Assembly: GCA_903845315.1 (NCBI GenBank)
Contig: CAIMWY010000461.1
Location: 1-14,166, forward strand
DNA length: 14,166 bases
Source: an uncultured Burkholderiales bacterium
GTDB taxonomy: Bacteria > Pseudomonadota > Gammaproteobacteria > Burkholderiales > Burkholderiaceae
Reading direction: 5' to 3'
Positions 1 to 6,572 of the stretch are shown here, one piece after another. The position numbers were made by a program, and so were the translations under genes. Each line of letters begins with the position of its first letter. Positions within the stretch are counted from its first letter, which is position 1. The notes under the pieces are model-generated. The model ran no database searches. It saw only the letters and a program-made list of their open reading frames with translations, and was not told the origin of the DNA.

Positions 1-787
1 CCGACTGCATGATGCCCAAGGGGCCACCCGTGAGGACCGCGCGTTCGTAGTCGAGACCGCTCATGAGCACTTTGGCGCCGTTGTTCAAGCCACCCAGAAT
101 GTTCTCGGCGGGCACCTCAACGTTGTGGAACACCAGCTCGCCGGTGTGGCTGCCGCGCATGCCCAGCTTGTCGAGCTTTTGCGCGATGGAGAAACCTTTC
201 ATGCCCTTCTCAATCAAAAAAGCAGTCACGCCACGCGCGCCCAACTCGGGTTCACTCTTGGCGTAAACCAACAGTGTGTCGGCGTCGGGGCCGTTGGTGA
301 TCCACATCTTGTTGCCGTTCAAGAGGTAATAAGCACCTTTGTCCTCGGCTTTGAGCTTCATGCTGATCACGTCACTGCCCGCGCCCGGCTCGGACATGGC
401 CAGTGCGCCCACGTGCTCGCCACTGATGAGTTGGGGCAAGTACATTTGGCGCTGTACCTCGGTGCCGTTGCGTTTGATTTGGTTGACGCACAAATTGCTG
501 TGCGCGCCATAGCTCAAGCCCACGCTGGCCGAAGCACGCGAGATTTCTTCCATGGCAATCATGTGGGCCAAGTAGCCCATGTTGGCGCCACCGTATTCTT
601 CGCCCACGGTGATGCCCAGCACGCCCAAGTCGCCCATCTTGCGCCACAGGTCCATGGGGAATTGGTCGCTGCGGTCGATCTCGGCGGCGCGGGGCGCAAT
701 CTCGGCTTGGGCAAAGTCGCGCACCGCGTCACGCAGGGCGTCGATGTCGTCACCGAGTTGAAAGTTCAGGCCGGGTAAGTTGTGCAT
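1..787 (-). CDS. liuA: Isovaleryl-CoA dehydrogenase, N-terminal 262 codons (runs off the left edge)
   Basis: FAD-dependent acyl-CoA dehydrogenase that oxidises isovaleryl-CoA to 3-methylcrotonyl-CoA in leucine catabolism, passing electrons to ETF. Seen: N-terminal helical domain with [10 protein letters not shown], the isovaleryl-type stretch [12 protein letters not shown], the flavin/substrate signature [13 protein letters not shown], then [16 protein letters not shown]. Near the edge, [14 protein letters not shown] carries Glu248. In characterised isovaleryl-CoA dehydrogenases the catalytic base sits in this helix rather than near residue 376, so the subfamily call is firm. The ATG at 787 has a good AGGAG (complement of 795-799) seven bases upstream. 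The gene follows the thioesterase by 21 bp and is third in a liuR-led operon. The C-terminal third lies outside the window. Other liu genes would be expected further left, which cannot be checked here. Confidence 0.93.
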   Translation of the reverse strand, partial: MHNLPGLNFQLGDDIDALRDAVRDFAQAEIAPRAAEIDRSDQFPMDLWRKMGDLGVLGITVGEEYGGANMGYLAHMIAMEEISRASASVGLSYGAHSNLCVNQIKRNGTEVQRQMYLPQLISGEHVGALAMSEPGAGSDVISMKLKAEDKGAYYLLNGNKMWITNGPDADTLLVYAKSEPELGARGVTAFLIEKGMKGFSIAQKLDKLGMRGSHTGELVFHNVEVPAENILGGLNNGAKVLMSGLDYERAVLTGGPLGIMQS

Positions 788-808
788 GGGCTGTCTCCTG
801 CAATCGCA

Positions 809-1336
809 TCAATAGGTTTGTTTCACTACCGCGAGGGTTTGCTGCATCAGGGCGCAAGGCGACTCGGAGCCGTCGGTATCGAGGTGCACCACTTCGGCGG
901 TGGTGATGATCAGACGTTTGCCCGCCCGCACCACATGGCCACGGGCACGCAGTTCGCCGTCTTTGAAGGCGGCCAAGAAGTTGATTTTGTATTCCACCGT
1001 GGTGACTTCCATGCCTTCGGGCACACGGGTTAGCCCCGCATAGCCCGCGGCAATGTCGGCCAACGCGCCCATGGCGCCACCGTGGTAGCCGCCTTGTTGC
1101 TGGGTGACGCGCTCTGAGTAAGGCAGGGCCACCTCCACCTCGCCCGGTGTTACCGACACAATGCGCGCGCCCAAGTGCCGCATCAGGCCTTGGCGCACAA
1201 AGCTCGATTCGATGCGCTGGTGCAAAGCCACTTGGTGGCTGTCGGCAGGGGGCCGTGTGTGCGGGTTGGCCTGGGGCGGTGCAGGGTGCTTGACCAGGGC
1301 GGCCTGAGGGGCTTGCTGGGGTTTCGGCATGCTCAT
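809..1336 (-). CDS. PaaI-family hotdog thioesterase
   Basis: Single-domain hotdog acyl-CoA thioesterase of the PaaI/YbgC-like superfamily, 175 aa, probably cytoplasmic. Seen: the central-helix signature GGYHGGAMGALADIAAGYAG at residues 82-101, with His85-Gly-Gly and the acidic residue Asp94 in the position of the PaaI catalytic aspartate. It is followed by the strands VTTVEYKINFLAAFKDGELRARG. The first ~35 residues form a Pro/Gln/His-rich, probably disordered extension not needed for the fold, so a later start is possible. However, the ATG at 1336 overlaps the liuR stop by four bases (ATGA), which supports translational coupling and this start. Its place between liuR and liuA suggests it hydrolyses branched-chain or stalled acyl-CoA intermediates of leucine breakdown. 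That substrate is inferred from context only. Confidence 0.85.
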   Translation of the reverse strand: MSMPKPQQAPQAALVKHPAPPQANPHTRPPADSHQVALHQRIESSFVRQGLMRHLGARIVSVTPGEVEVALPYSERVTQQQGGYHGGAMGALADIAAGYAGLTRVPEGMEVTTVEYKINFLAAFKDGELRARGHVVRAGKRLIITTAEVVHLDTDGSESPCALMQQTLAVVKQTY

Positions 1337-1791
1337 GACTTGCCTGCCTTGGCTACTTTGGCAGCCTTGTTGGCTTTGGCTGGCGTGACCGGGCTGGCGC
1401 TGGCCACGCCTTGTTTGGCCAGCAGACTACGGGCTTCTTTTTCGTGCAGCTTGACCTCGTCCAAGTTGGCCTCGAGTTCGGCCATTTGCGCTTCGAGCTG
1501 CTGGCGATGCACCGCCAGCACCAGCAAAAACTTTTGCAGCTGCGGCCCGGTGTCGCGCGGGCTGTCGTACATGTCAATCAGGTCTTTGGCTTCGGTCAGC
1601 GACAGGCCCAAGCGCTTGGCACGCAAGGTGAGCTTCAAGCGGGTGCGGTCGCGGTGGCTGTACACCCGGTTGCGGCCGCCGGGGCCCGAGCGTTCGGGCT
1701 CAAGCAAACCCATGTCTTCGTAGAAGCGGATGGCACGGGTGGTGAGGTCGAACTCACGCGCCAAGTCGCTGATTGAATAAGTGGTGGCCAT
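1333..1791 (-). CDS. liuR: MerR-family regulator of the liu operon (LiuR-like)
   Basis: DNA-binding transcriptional regulator, 152 aa. Seen: winged helix-turn-helix at residues 5-50 with YSISDLAREFDLTTRAIRFYEDMGLL, wing GGRNRVYSHRDRTRLKLTLR, then a dimerising coiled coil at about 88-126 and a Lys/Ala-rich tail (131-152). It has no cysteine, so a metal- or redox-sensing MerR is unlikely. The size, lack of a large effector domain and position directly upstream of liuA match LiuR, which in Proteobacteria controls leucine/isovalerate degradation genes. A 24-bp palindrome lies 13 bases upstream of the start, so autoregulation is likely. First gene of the leftward operon; its stop overlaps the thioesterase start. 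The family call is secure; the LiuR name rests on context and overall likeness. Confidence 0.88.
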   Translation of the reverse strand: MATTYSISDLAREFDLTTRAIRFYEDMGLLEPERSGPGGRNRVYSHRDRTRLKLTLRAKRLGLSLTEAKDLIDMYDSPRDTGPQLQKFLLVLAVHRQQLEAQMAELEANLDEVKLHEKEARSLLAKQGVASASPVTPAKANKAAKVAKAGKS

Positions 1792-1804
1792 GCGGTGGTG
1801 GTGT

Positions 1805-1828
1805 ATTGACGTTTACGTAAACGTCAAT
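1805..1828. promoter_or_regulatory. 24-bp perfect palindrome, probable LiuR operator
   Basis: Half-site ATTGACGTTTAC followed immediately by its exact reverse complement. It lies 13 bases upstream of the liuR start codon, where a self-regulating MerR protein would bind. The ACGT-rich, TTGACG-containing palindrome agrees with the general form recalled for proteobacterial LiuR sites. The pilus promoter candidates begin only about 20-65 bases further right, so an effect on the divergent operon is possible but unproven. Confidence 0.8.
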
Positions 1829-1847
1829 TATGTCGCAAACCGCAGTG

Positions 1848-1875
1848 TTGCACCAAATCAACACCGACTTATAAT
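1848..1875 (+). promoter_or_regulatory. Alternative pilus promoter candidate
   Basis: A perfect TATAAT (1870-1875) with TTGCAC (1848-1853) 16 bases upstream. The -35 half matches the consensus at only three of six positions, so this is weaker than the extended -10 promoter just downstream. It may be a second start site or chance in AT-rich DNA. Confidence 0.35.
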
Positions 1876-1892
1876 TACTTTGTATTCTCTTT

Positions 1893-1901
1893 TGATATAA
1901 T
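1893..1901 (+). promoter_or_regulatory. Extended -10 promoter of the pilus operon
   Basis: TGATATAAT is an exact TGnTATAAT extended -10 element; no convincing -35 box lies at 16-18 bases, which this promoter class does not require. It sits in a strongly AT-rich stretch (about 1855-1960), unlike the GC-rich surroundings. Transcription would start near 1908, giving a leader of about 190 nt before the pilin start at 2100. Confidence 0.55.
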
Positions 1902-2099
1902 GTAACCTTTTAGAATCTACAAATTTAACAAAATGTAATGAAAATCTATAAATCCAACAGTTGTATTCGCATCGACGCCTTGCTCGGCGCCGACTTTGCG
2001 TGCTTTCTTTCGTTGCCCAAGGAGCTGCCCATGCACATCACATAACCCCCTCTGCTTTGTTCTTTTGGTTTTCTTTCTCTTTATTCATTGGAGTATTTC
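1902..2099 (+). promoter_or_regulatory. Long untranslated leader of the pilus operon
   Basis: The stretch between the promoter and the pilin start holds no recognised gene. It contains an imperfect direct repeat (1913-1930 against 1942-1959, 14 of 18 bases equal, 29-base period) and a 10-bp palindrome TCGGCGCCGA at 1984-1993. It also has an open frame of 35 codons (1938-2045) whose last four codons (2031-2045) form a separate AAGGAG-preceded ATG mini-ORF, and a pyrimidine-rich run at about 2046-2086. Whether any of this is functional is not shown by the sequence. Confidence 0.4.
2090..2093 (+). promoter_or_regulatory. Ribosome binding site of the major pilin
   Basis: GGAG six bases before the ATG at 2100. 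It decides between that start and an upstream in-frame TTG at 2088, which would lie on the binding site itself. Confidence 0.75.
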
Positions 2100-2669
2100 A
2101 TGAAACATCTCTCCGTGTTAGTCAAAATTTGGGGCAGCATGCTGGCCCTTCTGGTGGGCTGTGCCGTTCATGCGCAAAACGCAGGAGGTACGGTCTCCTT
2201 CACCGGATCGCTCTCGGCCAACACCTGTGTTTTCCAAATGGGCGGCGTATCTCAAGCCAACTTGGCCGTGCAGTTACCGACGGTTCCAGTCGCCAGCATG
2301 GCGACGACAGGCACGGTCTCTTTAGAGGCTGCAACGTTCAATGTGGGTTTTACCGGCTGCGGCGCCACGCCTAGCCCTGCAACCGCTTACTACTATTTAT
2401 CGTCTAACTCAGCAGCAAACAATCAAATTAGCAACAAATCATCCGGCGGCAGTGCTGCGACGGGTGTAGCGATGCAGCTTTATGCGTCTGACGGTACAAC
2501 CACCATTCCTGTCACGACAACCTCCACCAAATATGGCACCGGTGTGACGCTTGGAACCGCAAATGCTGCCGTGAATACTGTTTTTAAAGTGAAGTACGTC
2601 GCGACAGCCGCAACCCCGACGGCTGGCGCTGTGACAGGCGATCTGATTGTGAATTGGGCTTACCAGTGA
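2100..2669 (+). CDS. Type 1 fimbrial major subunit (FimA/PapA-like pilin)
   Basis: Predicted structural subunit of a chaperone-usher pilus rod, 189 aa, exported by Sec. Seen: signal peptide of about 25 residues ending VHA, then a short N-terminal extension and GTVSFTGSLSANTC, the usual opening of the incomplete immunoglobulin fold. Cys43 and Cys87 are the expected disulphide pair (NTC ... GFTGC), and the C terminus ends NWAYQ, with the penultimate tyrosine typical of pilins. The missing last strand is normally supplied first by the chaperone and then by the N-terminal extension of the next subunit. First gene of the operon and the only single-domain pilin in it, hence probably the major subunit. 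Separated from the chaperone by 86 bp containing a strong hairpin. LVGC at residues 18-21 resembles a lipobox, but HA-Q cleavage fits a pilin better. Confidence 0.88.
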   Translation: MKHLSVLVKIWGSMLALLVGCAVHAQNAGGTVSFTGSLSANTCVFQMGGVSQANLAVQLPTVPVASMATTGTVSLEAATFNVGFTGCGATPSPATAYYYLSSNSAANNQISNKSSGGSAATGVAMQLYASDGTTTIPVTTTSTKYGTGVTLGTANAAVNTVFKVKYVATAATPTAGAVTGDLIVNWAYQ

Positions 2670-2670
2670 C

Positions 2671-2711
2671 CGCATGCGTCGGGCCTGGGACATCCTCAGC
2701 CCGACGCTGCG
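2671..2711 (+). promoter_or_regulatory. Intercistronic hairpin after the major pilin gene
   Basis: A perfect 9-bp inverted repeat, GCGTCGGGC (2676-2684) and GCCCGACGC (2699-2707), with a 14-nt loop. It extends outward by four more pairs past one bulged T (2671-2674 with 2708-2711), giving a GC-rich stem of 13 pairs. It starts two bases after the pilin stop codon and is not followed by a T run. It is therefore better read as an mRNA-stabilising or partial-termination element that would raise pilin over downstream genes than as a full terminator. Confidence 0.65.
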
Positions 2712-2755
2712 CGACTGGATGCACCTCTTGCCATCACTTTCACACGCGGGGCTTT

Positions 2756-3487
2756 ATGTTGATTCGATCTTTCGTTTTTTGGACGGCTTGGGCTGTCAGC
2801 GGCTTGGCCTGGGCGGGCGTGACACTGGAAAACACCCGCGTCATTTATCCCGGCAACGCCCGCCAGGTGGACTTGGTGGCCAGCAACCCCACCAGCGAGG
2901 CGTCGTTGATTCAGGTGTGGATTGACGATGGTGACCCCAGTCTCTTGCCCGACAACGCGCAGGCGCCTTTCACCATCACACCGCCTCTGGCTCGGGTGAT
3001 GCCCGGCACTTCGCAAACGCTGCGCATTATCTTTACCGGGGCAGACCTGCCGAGCAGCCAAGAAAGCTTGTTTTGGCTCAATGTGCTGGACACGCCGCCC
3101 AAGCCCAAGGTGAGTGAGGGCACCAACTACCTTCAATTTGCCATGCGCAGCCGGATCAAGCTGTTTTTTCGTCCGCCCAATTTGCCAGACACCCCTTTCA
3201 ATGCAGCGGCCAACATTGCCTGGAAACTCGAACCCTCCGAGGAGGGCCTCAAACTGGTGGCCAGCAACGGCTCGGCCTATTTTGTGTCGCTGGTCAATGT
3301 GCGCGCCATGCGTGGCGACCAAACCTTGGCCGAATTGAGCCCCAGCCATGTGCCACCGTTTGGCAGCATGGCGTTTTCGGCTTACAAGTCAGAGGGCGTG
3401 CTGGCCGACAGCACCTCGGTGAAGTGTCAGTTTGTGGACGACTACGGCGCTTTTCGTGACTTAGAAATTCCGCTGACCCGGCCTTGA
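2756..3487 (+). CDS. Periplasmic pilus assembly chaperone (PapD/FimC-like)
   Basis: Periplasmic chaperone that folds pilins by donor-strand complementation and delivers them to the usher; 243 aa. Seen: signal peptide 1-20 ending AWA, two immunoglobulin-like domains, and the conserved subunit-anchoring residues Arg28 (ENTRVIYP) and Lys135 (RIKLFFRP). There is also a G1-strand pattern TSQTLRIIF with a short F1-G1 loop (the FGS class that builds rod-like pili), and the family signature ESLFWLNVLDTPP. The frame stays open upstream to 2654, inside the pilin gene, but the ATG at 2756 directly precedes the signal peptide and is preferred. No strong Shine-Dalgarno is visible there. Its stop codon shares one base with the usher start (TGATG), implying coupled translation. 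Confidence 0.93.
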   Translation: MLIRSFVFWTAWAVSGLAWAGVTLENTRVIYPGNARQVDLVASNPTSEASLIQVWIDDGDPSLLPDNAQAPFTITPPLARVMPGTSQTLRIIFTGADLPSSQESLFWLNVLDTPPKPKVSEGTNYLQFAMRSRIKLFFRPPNLPDTPFNAAANIAWKLEPSEEGLKLVASNGSAYFVSLVNVRAMRGDQTLAELSPSHVPPFGSMAFSAYKSEGVLADSTSVKCQFVDDYGAFRDLEIPLTRP

Positions 3488-6400
3488 TGCCGCCCACCCA
3501 TCCACGGCATGCCGCTCGGTTCACGTTCATGCACCAGGGCCTGTCTCTCGCACGATATGGCAACGCCATGGCGTTGCGGCCATGCTGGACGCGACTGGGC
3601 TGGCTGGTGCTTGGGCTGTGGCTGCTGGCGCTGAGCGCGCAAGCCGATTCCTCTACACCTACACCTACACCTACACCTACACCTACACCTACACCTACAC
3701 CTACACCTACACCTACACCTACACCTGCACCTGCGGCATCGGCCACGCCGGCCCCGAGCGCACCAAAAGAAGAGCCCGAGTTTGACATGAGCTTTTTCAC
3801 CCACAGCCCGGGGGCGGCCTTGTATTTGAAAAAGCTTTTGTCCACCTCAGGCGCATCGCCAGGGCGCTACCGGGCTGACTTGTTTTTGAACGATAAAAAA
3901 ATGGGCACCTTCGACCTTGAGCTGCAGGCCCGCCCCAACCAAAAGGTGCAAGCGTGTTTCAGTGTGGACGTGGTGCGCCGCTTCAACGTGAAGACCGAGT
4001 ACTTCACTCCCGCCGCCGCGCAATTCATTCAAGCCCAAGACACCCGTGCGCCCCCGCTGCAAGCGGGCAAGCCGGTGTCGAAAAACACCTGTTTGCCATT
4101 TGACCAACTGTTTTTGGGGGGCAGCTTTGCGTTTGACAGCAGCAAGCTGCGCGCCGATGTGACGGTGCCACAGGCTTACCTTGACTTTGTGTCAGAGGAC
4201 ACCCTGCGCGACAAGTGGGACAGCGGCGTCACCGCGGGGGCGCTGAACTACGACTTCAACAGCTACAACAGCCAATCCAGCGGCAACACCAGCAGCAGCA
4301 AATACTTGGGGCTCAACACCCGACTGCACATGGGTGGGTGGGTGGTGCAGCAGCGCGGCGCCATCAACCAGTTCAACAACGGCATGGGCACGGTCAACAA
4401 CGGCTACCAAAAAAGTACGCAGTCGGCCAGCACCGATGTACCGGCCTGGAACTCATCGCTGACCCTGGGCAACACCTACACCGACGGCAGCCTGCTCGAC
4501 AGCGTGGCCGTGAGTGGCGTGTCGCTGGGCACCGACATGCGGATGTTGCCCGCCTCGGCCCGCAGCTTGACGCCGGTGATTCGCGGCGAAGCGCAGGGCA
4601 ACGCCAATGTGGAGGTGTGGCAGTTTGGCAAGATGATCTACAACACCACCATGCCGCCCGGGCCGTTTGTGCTGCGCGACATCAATGCCTTGGGCTTCGG
4701 GGGCGACTTGCTGGTCATCATCAAAGAGGCCAATGGCAGCCAGCGCAGTTTTACCGTGCCCAACTCTGCGCCCGTGAGCATGCTGACCGAAGGCACCTGG
4801 AACTACACCCTGGCAGCGGGCCAGCAACTCAACACCACGGGGTCACACCGCTTGCTGCAGTCCACGGTGCGCTATGGCTTGAGCAGCCTGTTCACCCTGA
4901 ACTCGGCCGTGCAACTGGCCGACCACTATGCCCAGTTGCTGGCGGGCAGCGCCATGAACACCCGCATTGGTGCGGTAGGCGCCAACCTGAGCCACTCCAT
5001 GCTCCAACTGCCCAGCTTGGGCACCCAGCAAGGCAACCGCGTCAGCCTGAGCTGGAGCGCCGCGCCCCAGGGCACCAACACCCAATACAACATCGTGAGC
5101 TACCGCTACTCCACCAAAAATTTTTATGGCGTAACCGACGCCATGCAACGGCTCGAGAGCACCCAGCAAGGCCGGCCAGAAGACACCCAAGTGCGTGCCA
5201 AATACGCCACCACCGTGTCGGTGAGCAAACAATTTACGGGCTGGGGCAGCATGTATGCGTCGGGCACACAGCGCGCCAGCTGGAACCAAAGCGGCACCGA
5301 CACCTCGCTGCAAGTGGGCTTTAGCGCTCCCATCGGCCCAGCCAACCTATCCCTGAGCTGGAGCCGCACCAAAACCAACTACAACAACTATGACAGCTAC
5401 AACACCCTCGCGGGTACACCCACCAGCACCAGCGCCAACAGCCTGAGCATGACCCTGAGCTTCCCGCTGGAAATCACGCCCAAACACAAAGCCAGTATCG
5501 GCCTGAGCGTGCAAAAAAACCCCGACGGCAGCACCTCTTACCAAGAAAACTTGTCCACCTCGATGGGCGAGCGCAACCAGCTGGGCGTGGGCGCCTCGAT
5601 GCGCCAAAGTGCCAGTCAGCACAACCAGTCGGTCAACATGAACTACAACACCGCGTATGCCAACTTGTATGGCAGTCTGTCATCAGGCAGCCATACTCAC
5701 CAAAACTCGCTGGGCGCATCGGGCGCGCTGGTGCTGCACGAAGGTGGGCTGAGCTTCGCCCCCACCTTGGGAGAGACTTTTGCCCTAGTCAAACTCGAGG
5801 GCGGCGCGGGCGCCAAAGTCGCCAACTCGCAGGCCGCCCCCTTCGATAGCCAAGGCTTCACGGTGGTGCCCTACCTCAACCCCTACAGCGCCAACCCACT
5901 GCGTCTGGACCTCTCAGACATGGACTTGGACATTGACATCGACAACACCAGCCAAACTTTGGTGCCTCGCGCAGGCGCCGTGGTGCAAGCCACCTTTGCG
6001 CGCCGCCCCGGCCGAATGGTGCTGATCAGCGGCAAACTCGACAACGGCAAACCGCTGCCCTTTGCCGCCCAAGTGCTCGACGAACAGCAGATCGAAGTGG
6101 GCCTGGTCGGCCAAGGTGGGCAAGCCCAAGCCCGCTTGCTGAAAAACAGTGGGGTGTTGTATGTGAAATGGGGCGCCTCGGGCGAAAACACCTGCGCCAT
6201 GCCCTACGCCCTGCCCCAAGCCCCGCCTGATGGCGCACCACATGCCGGCCCAGCCAGCGCAGCGCACACCTCAAAATTGACCCGCCTGCAGGGCATGTGC
6301 ATGGCCCAACACCCCGTGCCGGGCAACAGCGACACCGCACGCTCCCAACCCGCCCCAGGCACCACCACCGGCCAAAGCCCGCTGCCCAACCCCACACCGC

Positions 6401-6549
6401 TGACCCAGCAAACCCCCAACTCGCCCGCCACCACCACCGGCCAGGGCCCCATACCGCCATGGGTCACCACCCGCACCCGCACGCAAGACAGCCTGCAGCC
6501 GCCACCCATCAGCCGCGGGCAGAACCCCGCTGGGCCCCTCAACCTGTGA
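3487..6549 (+). CDS. Outer membrane pilus usher (FimD/PapC-like) with repeat-bearing N terminus and extended C-terminal tail
   Basis: Predicted 24-stranded outer membrane pore that receives chaperone-subunit complexes, polymerises and secretes the pilus; 1020 aa from this start, long for the family (roughly 800-900). Seen: signal sequence with core LGWLVLGLWLLALSAQA ending at residue 53; (Thr-Pro)12-Ala-Pro at 57-82; N-terminal periplasmic domain from residue 99 (FDMSFF ... GRYRADLFLNDKKMG); beta-barrel with plug region (about 345-440: GVSLGTDMRMLP, IRGEAQGNANVEVWQ, GPFVLRDI). The C-terminal domain runs from about 840 (GRMVLISGKLDNGKPLPF) and ends with the cysteine pair CAMPYALP ... LQGMC (residue 938), followed by an 82-residue Pro/Thr/Gln-rich tail. 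ATG 3487 overlaps the chaperone stop and is chosen for coupling. ATGs at 3529 or 3568 would give shorter, more ordinary signal peptides. None has a clear Shine-Dalgarno. Confidence 0.93.
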   Translation: MPPTHPRHAARFTFMHQGLSLARYGNAMALRPCWTRLGWLVLGLWLLALSAQADSSTPTPTPTPTPTPTPTPTPTPTPTPAPAASATPAPSAPKEEPEFDMSFFTHSPGAALYLKKLLSTSGASPGRYRADLFLNDKKMGTFDLELQARPNQKVQACFSVDVVRRFNVKTEYFTPAAAQFIQAQDTRAPPLQAGKPVSKNTCLPFDQLFLGGSFAFDSSKLRADVTVPQAYLDFVSEDTLRDKWDSGVTAGALNYDFNSYNSQSSGNTSSSKYLGLNTRLHMGGWVVQQRGAINQFNNGMGTVNNGYQKSTQSASTDVPAWNSSLTLGNTYTDGSLLDSVAVSGVSLGTDMRMLPASARSLTPVIRGEAQGNANVEVWQFGKMIYNTTMPPGPFVLRDINALGFGGDLLVIIKEANGSQRSFTVPNSAPVSMLTEGTWNYTLAAGQQLNTTGSHRLLQSTVRYGLSSLFTLNSAVQLADHYAQLLAGSAMNTRIGAVGANLSHSMLQLPSLGTQQGNRVSLSWSAAPQGTNTQYNIVSYRYSTKNFYGVTDAMQRLESTQQGRPEDTQVRAKYATTVSVSKQFTGWGSMYASGTQRASWNQSGTDTSLQVGFSAPIGPANLSLSWSRTKTNYNNYDSYNTLAGTPTSTSANSLSMTLSFPLEITPKHKASIGLSVQKNPDGSTSYQENLSTSMGERNQLGVGASMRQSASQHNQSVNMNYNTAYANLYGSLSSGSHTHQNSLGASGALVLHEGGLSFAPTLGETFALVKLEGGAGAKVANSQAAPFDSQGFTVVPYLNPYSANPLRLDLSDMDLDIDIDNTSQTLVPRAGAVVQATFARRPGRMVLISGKLDNGKPLPFAAQVLDEQQIEVGLVGQGGQAQARLLKNSGVLYVKWGASGENTCAMPYALPQAPPDGAPHAGPASAAHTSKLTRLQGMCMAQHPVPGNSDTARSQPAPGTTTGQSPLPNPTPLTQQTPNSPATTTGQGPIPPWVTTRTRTQDSLQPPPISRGQNPAGPLNL
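3560..3577. repeat. 18-bp perfect palindrome around an alternative usher start codon
   Basis: GCAACGCCATGGCGTTGC equals its own reverse complement. As RNA it could form a 7-bp stem with CATG as loop, placing the ATG at 3568 (the start giving the most usual signal peptide) in the loop. It may be fortuitous; no ribosome binding site precedes that ATG. Confidence 0.4.
3655..3726 (+). repeat. Hexanucleotide microsatellite (ACACCT)12 inside the usher gene
   Basis: Twelve perfect tandem copies of ACACCT, then one diverged copy GCACCT (3727-3732). Read in the usher frame it encodes (Thr-Pro)12-Ala-Pro. The unit is a multiple of three, so slippage would lengthen or shorten the protein by two residues and would not switch it off. 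Confidence 0.98.
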
Positions 6550-6558
6550 GCACGCACC

Positions 6559-6564
6559 AAGGAG
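6559..6564 (+). promoter_or_regulatory. Ribosome binding site of the first adhesin
   Basis: AAGGAG eight bases before the ATG at 6573. It sets that start over the longer in-frame reading that begins inside the usher gene at 6297. Confidence 0.85.
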
Positions 6565-6572
6565 ACCACCGC

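Noticed and set aside
125..778. Long plus-strand open frame of 217 codons opposite liuA
   Set aside because: It is the antisense shadow of a clear isovaleryl-CoA dehydrogenase; its translation has no domain features and the GC-rich codon pattern explains the openness.
2100..2174. Lipobox LVGC in the major pilin signal peptide
   Set aside because: A lipid-anchored N terminus would block donor-strand exchange, and a standard HA-Q cleavage site lies four residues further on.
2671..2711. Hairpin after the pilin gene as a rho-independent terminator
   Set aside because: No T-rich run follows the stem (the next bases are CGACTGGATG), and the downstream chaperone and usher need the same transcript.
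3655..3732. Tandem repeat as a CRISPR array
   Set aside because: The unit is only six bases with no spacers and is in frame within a protein-coding gene.
3582..3785. Plus-strand frame encoding a (Tyr-Thr) repeat
   Set aside because: It is the shifted reading of the ACACCT repeat inside the usher; the usher frame continues with full domain conservation on both sides.
4843..5313. Minus-strand open frames inside the usher gene
   Set aside because: Antisense shadows with His/Gly/Ala-rich composition and no recognisable features.
6297..6572. Upstream extension of the first adhesin into the usher gene
   Set aside because: AAGGAG at 6559-6564 and the signal peptide fix the start at 6573; the extension is the out-of-frame reading of the usher tail.
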